This document shows positions 1-5,660 of a stretch of 8,502 nucleotides of DNA, in pieces (positions within the stretch are counted from its first letter, which is position 1; each line of letters opens with the position of its first letter). This DNA comes from Gammaproteobacteria bacterium (GTDB taxonomy: Bacteria > Pseudomonadota > Gammaproteobacteria > DSM-19610): positions 1 to 8,502 of the forward strand of contig DRQL01000289.1 in assembly GCA_011371465.1 (NCBI GenBank), written 5' to 3'. A model generated the notes under the pieces. The model saw nothing but the letters and a program-made list of their open reading frames with translations. It was not told the DNA's origin and searched no databases. A program made the translations under genes and the position numbers.

Positions 1-903
1 ATCGGCCAGCGGGTGGTTGGCCAGGAAGAAGCCGTCAAGGCGGTTTCCAATGCCATCCGCCGCTCGCGAGCCGGTCTGTCCGATCCGGCGCGCCCCAACG
101 GTTCGTTCCTGTTCCTGGGTCCCACCGGCGTGGGCAAGACCGAGCTGACCAAGGCGCTGGCTGAATTCCTGTTCGATACGGAAGAAGCCATGGTACGCAT
201 CGATATGTCCGAGTTTATGGAAAAACACTCGGTGGCACGCCTGATCGGTGCGCCCCCCGGCTATGTCGGCTACGAGGAGGGGGGCTACCTGACCGAAGCG
301 GTCCGGCGCAAGCCTTACTCGGTGATTCTGATGGACGAGGTTGAAAAGGCGCACCCGGATGTGTTCAATGTGCTGTTGCAGGTACTGGACGATGGTCGAC
401 TGACCGATGGCCAGGGACGTACGGTCGATTTCCGTAACACCGTCATCGTCATGACGTCCAACCTGGGCAGCCAGCAGATCCAGGAGCTGGCCGGCGAGGA
501 GAACTATGAGCGCATGAAGCGCGAGGTGATGGAGGTGGTTGGAGGACATTTCCGGCCGGAATTCATCAACCGTATCGACGAAGCGGTGGTTTTCCACCCG
601 CTGGGACGCGAGCAGATCCGTGCCATTGCCAACCTGCAGATCGACTACCTGCGCAAACGGCTGGCGGAACGCGAACTGGGCCTGAAGCTGTCCGACGCGG
701 TACTCGACAAACTCGGGGAGGCCGGTTTCGACCCGGTATACGGGGCGAGGCCGCTCAAGCGGGCCATCCAGCAGCAGCTGGAAAATCCGCTGGCCCAGGA
801 AATCCTGGCCGGGCATTTCCACCCCGGCCAGGTGGTCGAGATCAGCCTGGAAGGCGACCGGCTGCGCTTCACGGCCGGCAGCGAACAGGCCAGTGCTGCC
901 TGA
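1..903 (+). CDS. clpB: ATP-dependent disaggregase ClpB, C-terminal part (5' end outside window)
   Basis: ClpB is a cytoplasmic hexameric Hsp100 AAA+ unfoldase that pulls proteins out of aggregates with DnaK/DnaJ/GrpE. The frame is open from base 1, so the first GTG at 13 is an internal Val and not a start. About 300 of some 860 residues are present: nearly all of the second AAA+ domain and the C-terminus. Counting from base 1, Walker A GPTGVGKT is at residues 40-47, the pore-loop region GYVGYEEGG follows, and Walker B is ILMDE with D112/E113. Sensor-1 (TSNLGS), the arginine-bearing FRPEFINRIDE and sensor-2 (GARPLKRA) come after. There is no ClpP-docking IGF-type loop, and the QELAGEENYERMK stretch fits ClpB rather than ClpA or ClpC. 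The gene ends in TGA and is closed by a terminator. The heat-shock promoter, if any, lies outside the window. Confidence 0.96.
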   Translation: MGQRVVGQEEAVKAVSNAIRRSRAGLSDPARPNGSFLFLGPTGVGKTELTKALAEFLFDTEEAMVRIDMSEFMEKHSVARLIGAPPGYVGYEEGGYLTEAVRRKPYSVILMDEVEKAHPDVFNVLLQVLDDGRLTDGQGRTVDFRNTVIVMTSNLGSQQIQELAGEENYERMKREVMEVVGGHFRPEFINRIDEAVVFHPLGREQIRAIANLQIDYLRKRLAERELGLKLSDAVLDKLGEAGFDPVYGARPLKRAIQQQLENPLAQEILAGHFHPGQVVEISLEGDRLRFTAGSEQASAA

Positions 904-925
904 AAAGGCTTGCATTTCAATGGTA

Positions 926-953
926 AAAGGCGGGCCCAGGCCCGCCTTTTTTT
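926..953 (+). terminator. Rho-independent terminator of clpB
   Basis: A GC-only 7-bp stem (929-935 GGCGGGC with 940-946 GCCCGCC, 4-nt loop) is extended by three A-T pairs and followed by seven T (947-953). It starts 22 nt after the clpB stop codon, so it should end clpB transcription and insulate the next gene. Confidence 0.93.
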
Positions 954-974
954 ATCGTTGCAGGGTATTTCGGC

Positions 975-1003
975 TTGAAGCCCGCGGGGGTAATCCGTAG
1001 TAT
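975..1003 (+). promoter_or_regulatory. Probable sigma70 promoter of the beta-barrel gene
   Basis: TTGAAG (975-980) and TAGTAT (998-1003) are separated by exactly 17 nt. Each hexamer matches four of six consensus bases. The position fits: it lies between the clpB terminator and a downstream gene with its own terminator, predicting a start near 1010 and a leader of about 44 nt. This is a pattern match only. Confidence 0.5.
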
Positions 1004-1040
1004 GGGCCGGTCTTTGGCGTCAGCCAGGCCATAATAAAAC

Positions 1041-1050
1041 AGGAGGAGGA
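1041..1050 (+). promoter_or_regulatory. Very strong Shine-Dalgarno sequence
   Basis: AGGAGGAGGA precedes the ATG at 1054. The AGGAGG at 1041-1046 sits at an ideal 7-nt spacing. It is the strongest ribosome-binding site in the window and fixes the start of the barrel gene, suggesting an abundantly made protein. Confidence 0.85.
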
Positions 1051-1053
1051 GTA

Positions 1054-1674
1054 ATGGTTCCAAAGAAAGCCCTCTGGGCACTGGTAGTCGGTTCCCTTGC
1101 CTTGCTGGCAAACCCTGTGTTTGCTGCGAAGGGGTTCAGCTACAGCTATCTGGATGCCGGTTACGAGTACACCGACATCGACGACAGTGATAATGGCTCT
1201 GATTTTAAACTGGGCGCAATCAATGCCTCTTTCGATACCTTCACCTACGTGGCGCTGCGGGCTGGCTACAAGCGGGGCAAGCTGGAGGATCTCCCGAAGA
1301 ACAACGGGGTAGACAAGGCAGACCCGGACTATACCGAGTTCCAGGCGGGTGCGGCAGGACACTACCCGCTGATGAAGAAACGACTCGATGTGATTGTCGG
1401 TGCGAACTGGTTCTACAACAGCATCAACAGCAGTTCCAGGGGTGTTGGTTCCAGGAGTGACGGCGGATACATTATTGACGGTAGCCTCCGGCTCAATGCG
1501 CTGAAATGGCTGGAGCTGGAGCTTGGCGGCGAACACCGTTCCGGTGATATGGACGACGATGTTCTGGTGGTCGGGTCGCGCTTCAAGGTCTGGAAAAAGC
1601 TGTGGGTCAACCTGAAAACCAAACAGCTGGGCGATAATGACGTCTACTTCGGCGGTATCCGCTGGGATATGTAG
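1054..1674 (+). CDS. Small secreted protein, probable outer-membrane beta-barrel of unknown function
   Basis: The protein is 206 aa. A Sec signal peptide is clear: a basic start with KK at 4-5, a hydrophobic core at about 6-19, and a VFA/A signal peptidase I site after residue 24, leaving a mature chain of about 182 aa. The rest alternates polar and hydrophobic residues in blocks ending in Gly/Asp/Asn-rich turns, for example SYLDAGYEYTDID, FTYVALRAGYKRGKL, LDVIVGANWFYNSIN, LELELGGEHRSGD and FKVWKKLWVNLKTKQ. About eight such strands would fit a small OmpA- or OmpW-sized barrel. The terminus YFGGIRWDM ends in Met rather than the usual terminal Phe of BAM substrates, a weak point for the barrel call. 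There is no Cys, so it is not a lipoprotein. The gene is monocistronic with its own promoter, strong ribosome-binding site and terminator. I cannot assign a substrate or a named family; a soluble periplasmic beta protein is the alternative. Confidence 0.8.
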   Translation: MVPKKALWALVVGSLALLANPVFAAKGFSYSYLDAGYEYTDIDDSDNGSDFKLGAINASFDTFTYVALRAGYKRGKLEDLPKNNGVDKADPDYTEFQAGAAGHYPLMKKRLDVIVGANWFYNSINSSSRGVGSRSDGGYIIDGSLRLNALKWLELELGGEHRSGDMDDDVLVVGSRFKVWKKLWVNLKTKQLGDNDVYFGGIRWDM

Positions 1675-1706
1675 TTCACCTCGCCTGCTGAAATCCGTTT
1701 TACGAG

Positions 1707-1736
1707 CCCACCGGCCGACGGCCGGTGGGTTTTTTT
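1707..1736 (+). terminator. Rho-independent terminator of the beta-barrel gene, overlapping the convergent SDR stop
   Basis: A perfect 10-bp stem (1707-1716 CCCACCGGCC with 1720-1729 GGCCGGTGGG) with a GAC loop is followed by seven T (1730-1736). The T-run overlaps the stop codon of the minus-strand SDR gene (1735-1737). Read on the minus strand the same hairpin directly follows that stop but is not followed by a U-run, so efficient termination is predicted only for the plus-strand transcript. Confidence 0.93.
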
Positions 1737-2592
1737 ATGGCTGTTCATCACCCGATACCCGGAGCAACACCCGGTCCAGCGCCCGACTGCTGAGCACCCG
1801 CTTCAATCCGCCAAACAGCCAGGTGGGAATGGTCACGTAATAGCGTGGCGCGGGGCGTTTGCTCTCCAGCGCCCTGCTTACCTTGTCGAGTACGGCTTCC
1901 GGCGGCAGGGTAAAGGGCACCGCCGGTCCCTCCTTCAGCAGGCGGTTTTCCATTGCCAGGTAGGCCGCCCGATGGGCGCTGTGTTCGACATCGATGTTCT
2001 TTTTATAGGCTGCGAAGGCGTTGGCCCGAAAACGGCTTTCGATCGGGCCGGGTTCGATCAGTATGGCGTGGATATCGGTACCCGCCAGTTCCAGGCGCAG
2101 CGTGTCATACAGGCCTTCCAGGGCGTATTTGCTGGCATTGTAGGCACCCCGGTAGGCTAGCGATACAAAGCCCAGCACCGAGCTGTTCTGGATGATGCGG
2201 CCCTCACCGGCCTGCCGCATCCAGGGCAGGATCCGGTTGGTCAGTTCCAGCGTGCCGAACACGTTGGTTTCAAACTGGGCGCGGAGTGCCTCGCGCGATA
2301 AATCCTCTACGGCGCCTGGTTGTCCGAAACCGGCATTGTTGAACAGCCCGTAGATGCGGTTTTCGCTCAGGTCGGCCAGTTCCTGCACCGCTCGCTGAAT
2401 GGATTCAGGCCGGTCGAGGTCCAGTTGCAGGCATTCCAGTCCCTCCTGCTGCAGTCGTTCGACGTCCATGCTGCGGCGGGCGCTGGCAATGACCCGATAG
2501 CCCCTCTTTTTCAGCCCGTGCGCCACGCAGTAGCCGATGCCGGTTGAACAACCAGTGATAAATACCGTGCTCCCTGAGTTTTTAGACATCAT
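1735..2592 (-). CDS. Short-chain dehydrogenase/reductase, YbbO type
   Basis: This 285-aa classical SDR oxidoreductase has a Rossmann fold and uses NAD(P)(H). The cofactor motif TGCSTGIG is at residues 13-20. ARR at 38-40 after beta-2 supplies basic residues that usually favour NADP(H). NNAG is at 85-88. The catalytic set is Asn110, Ser138, Tyr151 and Lys155 (YNASK). LIEPGPI after the active site and the overall order closely match E. coli YbbO, an SDR reported to act on aldehydes or retinoid-like substrates; the substrate here is not determined. The start is uncertain: TTG (2595), ATG (2592) and ATG (2589) are adjacent, and none has a clear Shine-Dalgarno sequence. I chose the first ATG. The gene stands alone on the minus strand, convergent with the barrel gene and divergent from pomA, so its neighbours say little about its role. 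Confidence 0.9.
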   Translation of the reverse strand: MMSKNSGSTVFITGCSTGIGYCVAHGLKKRGYRVIASARRSMDVERLQQEGLECLQLDLDRPESIQRAVQELADLSENRIYGLFNNAGFGQPGAVEDLSREALRAQFETNVFGTLELTNRILPWMRQAGEGRIIQNSSVLGFVSLAYRGAYNASKYALEGLYDTLRLELAGTDIHAILIEPGPIESRFRANAFAAYKKNIDVEHSAHRAAYLAMENRLLKEGPAVPFTLPPEAVLDKVSRALESKRPAPRYYVTIPTWLFGGLKRVLSSRALDRVLLRVSGDEQP

Positions 2593-2614
2593 CAAGCATA
2601 TGAATTAAAAGGGA

Positions 2615-2643
2615 ATAATAGGAAAAACGCGGTGATCCGGTAT
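2615..2643 (-). promoter_or_regulatory. Weak candidate promoter of the SDR gene
   Basis: On the minus strand TATTAT (complement of 2615-2620) matches five of six -10 bases and would start transcription about 16 nt before the SDR start codon. No convincing -35 is found at 16-18 nt spacing, so an activator or another sigma factor may be needed, or this may be only an AT-rich stretch. Confidence 0.25.
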
Positions 2644-2657
2644 AGCCATCCGTGCAT

Positions 2658-2684
2658 TCAAGAATCCGCCTGAAACGGCGCTAT
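2658..2684 (+). promoter_or_regulatory. Candidate sigma28 (FliA) promoter of pomAB-pilZ
   Basis: TCAAGAAT (2658-2665), an 11-nt spacer and GGCGCTAT (2677-2684) align with the enterobacterial FliA consensus TAAAGTTT-N11-GCCGATAA. The spacing is exact and five of eight bases match in each half. Stator genes are commonly class-III, FliA-dependent flagellar genes. The match is modest. The same stretch also contains a 6-bp inverted repeat (2666-2671 CCGCCT with 2685-2690 AGGCGG) that could instead be an operator or a weak hairpin. Confidence 0.3.
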
Positions 2685-2715
2685 AGGCGGTATGGATTTC
2701 TGACCCGCGTAGCAT

Positions 2716-2719
2716 GGAG
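2716..2719 (+). promoter_or_regulatory. pomA ribosome-binding site
   Basis: GGAG lies 9 nt before the ATG at 2729, the usual distance, and supports that start. The encoded N-terminus MDLATLVGLLG also matches the start of Vibrio PomA. Confidence 0.65.
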
Positions 2720-2728
2720 TAACAATCA

Positions 2729-3499
2729 ATGGATCTCGCCACCCTCGTCGGACTGCTGGGTGCCTTCGGTATTATCCTTGTCGCCATGATCTTGGGTGGC
2801 AGTGTCATCCTCTTTGTCAATGTCCCCTCGCTGCTGATTGTAGTAGTCGGTACCATCTTTGCAGTGCTGATCAAGTTCCCGATGGGGCATTTCCTGGGTG
2901 CGCTCAAGATTGCCATGAAGGCGTTCATCAATAAAGCGGAAGACCCCGTCAAGCTGATCGAGGAAGGCGTTCAGCTTGCCAATATCGCCCGCAAGGAGGG
3001 CGTGCTGGGCCTGGAAGGGCAGGATATACAGAACGAATTCCTCAAGCGCGGCATACAGCTGTGCGTGGACGGGCACGAACCCGAATTCGTGCGTTCCATG
3101 CTGGGCAAGGATATCAACCTGACCATTGAACGCCATGAACGTGGCCAGGCGATTTTCAAGTCCATGGGCGATACCGCGCCTGCCATGGGCATGATCGGTA
3201 CGCTGATCGGCCTGGTGCAGATGTTATCCGCCATGGATGATCCCAAGTCGATCGGGCCCGCCATGGCAGTCGCGCTGTTGACCACGTTGTACGGCGCCAT
3301 CATCGCCACGGCTTTCGCCCTGCCGATCGCGGACAAGCTGGCCCTGCGCAGCAAGGAAGAGCGTCTCAACAAGGCCCTGATCCTGGAAACCATCAGCTCT
3401 ATCCAGGAAGGCCTGAACCCGCGCGTGATGGAAGAACTGCTCAAGACCTACCTGCCGGAAAGCAAGCGCGAAACCGTAGGTGAGCAGGACGCGGCCTGA
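2729..3499 (+). CDS. pomA: Sodium-type flagellar motor stator protein PomA (MotA family)
   Basis: PomA is the 256-aa inner-membrane stator subunit that, as a pentamer around a PomB dimer, couples ion flow to flagellar rotation. Four hydrophobic segments fit its topology (about 3-28, 32-52, 146-168 and 178-198), with a large cytoplasmic loop between the second and third. Rotor-contact charges Arg88, Lys89 and Glu96 fall at exactly the Vibrio PomA positions. Pro151 (GDTAPAMGMIGT) and the channel-lining Thr158, Thr185 and Thr186, linked to sodium use in Vibrio, are also present. MDDPKSIGPAMAVALLTTLYGA is near-identical to PomA and unlike E. coli MotA, so sodium rather than proton coupling is the better guess. 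It is the first gene of a unit with pomB (36-nt gap) and the PilZ gene. Confidence 0.95.
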   Translation: MDLATLVGLLGAFGIILVAMILGGSVILFVNVPSLLIVVVGTIFAVLIKFPMGHFLGALKIAMKAFINKAEDPVKLIEEGVQLANIARKEGVLGLEGQDIQNEFLKRGIQLCVDGHEPEFVRSMLGKDINLTIERHERGQAIFKSMGDTAPAMGMIGTLIGLVQMLSAMDDPKSIGPAMAVALLTTLYGAIIATAFALPIADKLALRSKEERLNKALILETISSIQEGLNPRVMEELLKTYLPESKRETVGEQDAA

Positions 3500-3535
3500 C
3501 GGTTGCCCGAACAGCCAACGCGGATCTGACCGGCC

Positions 3536-4960
3536 ATGTCTGACAGTGCCCAAGCCGTAGTCATCGAAGAAGGTCTTCCCGCCTGGGTAATGACCTTCGC
3601 CGACCTGATGTCGCTGCTGATGTGTTTTTTCGTGTTGCTGCTGTCGTTTTCGGAAATGGACGTTTCCAAGTACAAGGAAATGGCAGGCTCCATGAAGAAC
3701 GCTTTCGGGGTGCAGCGCGACATCAAGGTCAAGGAACCTCCCAAGGGTATCAACGTCATCGCGCGGGAATTCAGCCCGGGACGTCCCGAACCCACCATTA
3801 TGAATGTCATTCGCCAGATGACCACTAATGACCTGCGGGTCAACCTGGACCTCGGCAAGGAGCGACGCCGGCCGGTTCCCACACCTAAAGCGGACCATGA
3901 ACCGGACCGTGACAAGACCTTCAGGCCGGAAGAAAATGCGCGTAACCAGGCAGACCGGCAGGAAGGCCAGAAAGCCGGCCAGAAGGCGGATCAGAAAGCC
4001 GGCAAGGAAAGCGGCCAGCTGGCGCACCTGATGCCGGGCAAGCAGCGCTCCCAGGCAGACGGCCTGACCGAATCACAGAAAAAGGAACTCGCAAAGGCCA
4101 AGGCGCTGGCGATTGCCCGGCTGGAGGAAAAACTGAAAGCGGAACAGCAACTGGCCGGGCCTGACGCACAGAAAAAGCAGGGCGTGAATGTCGATCGCAA
4201 GGACCTCGAAAAACTGATCGAGGCCGAGGCGGCTGCCAGGAAGCGCAAAAAACTGGAGCAGAGTGCCAAACTGATCAGTGAGGCGCTGGGCAGGGAGATC
4301 AAAAACGGCTCCATCGATGTGGAAACCGCCGGTCAGAAAATCATCATCCGGGTGCGCGAAAAGGCCTCGTTCGGGTCCGGGCGTGCAGAACTGAAAGACG
4401 CGTTCCGGCCCATACTGGCCAGGGTGGCGAAAATCCTCAAGGGGTCGGAAGGCAAGATCATCATTGCCGGGCACACGGACAATATACCGATTTACACCAA
4501 GCGCTTCCGCTCCAACTGGGAGCTGTCATCGGCACGCGCCGTGTCGGTTGCGCACGAAATGATGCTGGCTTCCAGTATCCCCTCCAACCGGTTCCTGATC
4601 CAGGGCTTTGCCGATACTGCGCCGGTGGCGAAAAATGATACGGCGGCCAACCGGGCGAAAAACCGCCGCGTGGAAATTATCCTGCAGCAGGGTGACGACA
4701 AGGAATCGGCCGATCAGGCGATCAGCGGCAAAAAGACCGGGGCCGGCTTGCCAGGCAAGCCCGTCGCACGGCAAACTGCACCCGGCAAAGCAGCGGCTGC
4801 CAGCAGACCCTCTGCACCGGCCGGGCGGGTAAAACAGCCCGTGGCAAAAGCAGCGGGCATCAAGGCCGGCAACACCCGTGTCCGCAGCAAAAAGTCAGCG
4901 GCAGGGCCCGCGAAGAAAGCGAAGCCGGTGCTGGGCATCAAGGCCGGCGGGACCAGGTAG
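3536..4960 (+). CDS. pomB: Sodium-type stator protein PomB (MotB family) with extended linker and basic tail
   Basis: PomB supplies the ion-binding residue of the stator and anchors it to peptidoglycan. The N-terminus carries one membrane helix, WVMTFADLMSLLMCFFVLLL. Asp23 corresponds to Vibrio PomB Asp24, the ion-binding site, and Cys30 to its Cys31. FSEMD and the plug/periplasmic stretch up to EFSPGRPEPT (about residue 85) also match PomB. An OmpA-C peptidoglycan-binding domain spans about 265-385, with GHTDN at 312-316 and NRAKNRRVEI at 372-381. The protein is 474 aa against about 315 for Vibrio PomB. The excess is a charged linker (about 105-235, with QKAG/QKAD/QKAG at 145-156 and a lysine-rich predicted helix) and a Lys/Ala/Pro-rich tail (about 386-474) carrying GIKAG twice. 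The Shine-Dalgarno sequence is weak (GGAT, 10 nt upstream), perhaps relying on coupling to pomA. Confidence 0.94.
   Translation: MSDSAQAVVIEEGLPAWVMTFADLMSLLMCFFVLLLSFSEMDVSKYKEMAGSMKNAFGVQRDIKVKEPPKGINVIAREFSPGRPEPTIMNVIRQMTTNDLRVNLDLGKERRRPVPTPKADHEPDRDKTFRPEENARNQADRQEGQKAGQKADQKAGKESGQLAHLMPGKQRSQADGLTESQKKELAKAKALAIARLEEKLKAEQQLAGPDAQKKQGVNVDRKDLEKLIEAEAAARKRKKLEQSAKLISEALGREIKNGSIDVETAGQKIIIRVREKASFGSGRAELKDAFRPILARVAKILKGSEGKIIIAGHTDNIPIYTKRFRSNWELSSARAVSVAHEMMLASSIPSNRFLIQGFADTAPVAKNDTAANRAKNRRVEIILQQGDDKESADQAISGKKTGAGLPGKPVARQTAPGKAAAASRPSAPAGRVKQPVAKAAGIKAGNTRVRSKKSAAGPAKKAKPVLGIKAGGTR
3968..4003 (+). repeat. Three tandem 12-nt units in the pomB linker
   Basis: CAGAAAGCCGGC occurs at 3968-3979 and 3992-4003, flanking the diverged unit CAGAAGGCGGAT at 3980-3991. 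The units encode QKAG, QKAD and QKAG, so changes in copy number would keep the frame. This looks like local expansion of the linker. Confidence 0.8.
4855..4948 (+). repeat. Direct 16-nt repeat in the pomB tail
   Basis: GGGCATCAAGGCCGGC occurs at 4855-4870 and again at 4933-4948, 78 nt apart (26 codons, in frame). It encodes GIKAG at residues 441-445 and 467-471, followed by NTR and GTR respectively. This suggests that the basic tail grew by duplication of a segment of about 26 residues that has since diverged in its middle. Confidence 0.75.
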
Positions 4961-4973
4961 TCCAGGGGGCATC

Positions 4974-5573
4974 ATGAGCGACGAACGCAGGGAATATTTT
5001 CGCATCGAGGATGAGATCGCCCTCGACTACCGACTCATCGACCGGGACGAGGCCGGCCGGCTGCAGGAAAAAATACAGTCGCGGGTGGTGGACCGTTTTA
5101 CCGCGGCATCCAGCTTTGCAGCCACCACCCGGCAGATGACCCACGTGATGCACAAGGTGCAAAGCGATTCCCCGGAACTGGCGCGCTGCCTGCAGATGCT
5201 CGATCAGAAACTGAACATGATTGCGCAGCTGTTCGTGAGCGAGGAAATGGGTCTCAACGAACAACCGAGCCGCGAGGTCAATCTGAGTGCCGGCGGTGTT
5301 GCCTTCCGCGCCCGGCATGAAATCGACGTCGACAGTCTGCTGGAACTGCGGATGGTCCTGTTCCCGTCGCTGGTCGGCATACTGACCGTGAGCCGGGTCA
5401 TCCACTGCGAACGCATCAACGACGACAACCGGCACTTCCCCTGGCAGATTGCCGTGGTCTATGAACACCTGCGCGAGTCCGACCGCGAACACCTGGTGCG
5501 TCATATCATGGCAAAGGAAACGCAGCAGCTGCGCGAAGAGCGCTCCGGAAAGAGCCAGCCCACCCCCCTGTAG
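4974..5573 (+). CDS. PilZ-domain protein, probable c-di-GMP receptor linked to the stator genes
   Basis: This is a 199-aa cytoplasmic protein with no signal peptide or membrane segment. PilZ domains bind the second messenger c-di-GMP through an RxxxR motif and a (D/N)xSxxG motif. Here Arg6 and Arg10 (RREYFR) give the first, and Asn103, Ser105 and Gly108 (NLSAGG) give the second. Between them lies a helical insert of about 90 residues (about 20-100), whereas canonical PilZ domains have only about 20-30. Strands after NLSAGG (GVAFRA, LLELRMVLF, LTVSRVI, WQIAVVYEHL) complete the barrel. The start is the ATG with AGGGGG just upstream (4964-4969), 13 nt after the pomB stop. The frame is open further upstream inside pomB, but nothing there looks like this family. 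The position implies co-expression with pomAB and suggests a c-di-GMP-dependent motor regulator, YcgR-like in role though not in architecture. Confidence 0.88.
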   Translation: MSDERREYFRIEDEIALDYRLIDRDEAGRLQEKIQSRVVDRFTAASSFAATTRQMTHVMHKVQSDSPELARCLQMLDQKLNMIAQLFVSEEMGLNEQPSREVNLSAGGVAFRARHEIDVDSLLELRMVLFPSLVGILTVSRVIHCERINDDNRHFPWQIAVVYEHLRESDREHLVRHIMAKETQQLREERSGKSQPTPL

Positions 5574-5637
5574 GAGCGTCGCCCTCCGGTGCGAAGGTCG
5601 CGGCCTGCTTTCGCGGTCAGGGGACCGCTCCTGCCGG
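5569..5637. repeat. REP-like inverted pair (BIME-like) at the PilZ stop codon
   Basis: The plus strand begins TGTAGGAGCG and the minus strand, read from the far side, begins GGCAGGAGCGG. These are the heads of the GTAGGAGCGG-type repeats found many times in Pseudomonas- and Xanthomonas-like genomes. The two heads pair as AGGAGCG (5572-5578) with CGCTCCT (5626-5632). The right element has its own stem, GCGGTC (5613-5618) with GACCGC (5623-5628), and ends in the family's CGCGA on the minus strand. The left has TCGC (5579-5582) with GCGA (5591-5594). The TAG inside the left head is the PilZ stop codon. There is no T-run, so this is a repeat or mRNA-stabilising hairpin rather than a terminator. 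Confidence 0.7.
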
Positions 5638-5660
5638 AGGTGTCGTGTACCCGACAGCCG

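Noticed and set aside
13..15. GTG as start of the first gene
   Set aside because: The frame is open to base 1 and the preceding residues IGQR continue the ClpB sequence, so this is an internal valine of a truncated gene.
952..1536. Open frame of 194 codons on the minus strand over the barrel gene
   Set aside because: It runs from the clpB terminator region through the opposite strand of a gene with a clear signal peptide, promoter and ribosome-binding site, and shows no motif of its own.
3968..4003. Short tandem units as a CRISPR-like array
   Set aside because: They are 12-nt, directly adjacent, in-frame codon repeats without spacers, inside pomB.
3224..4027. Open frame of 267 codons on the minus strand across pomA/pomB
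   Set aside because: It is antisense to two strongly conserved stator genes. The predicted protein shows no motif, and the openness follows from codon bias.
4878..4973. Upstream extension of the PilZ frame into pomB
   Set aside because: The added 32 residues are basic and arginine-rich, read from the other frame of the pomB tail. The ATG at 4974 has AGGGGG just upstream and begins directly with the conserved RREYFR region.
5641..5656. TGTCG/CGACA hairpin as a terminator for the ABC exporter
   Set aside because: The stem is only 5 bp, the loop is 6 nt, and there is no T-run on the minus strand.
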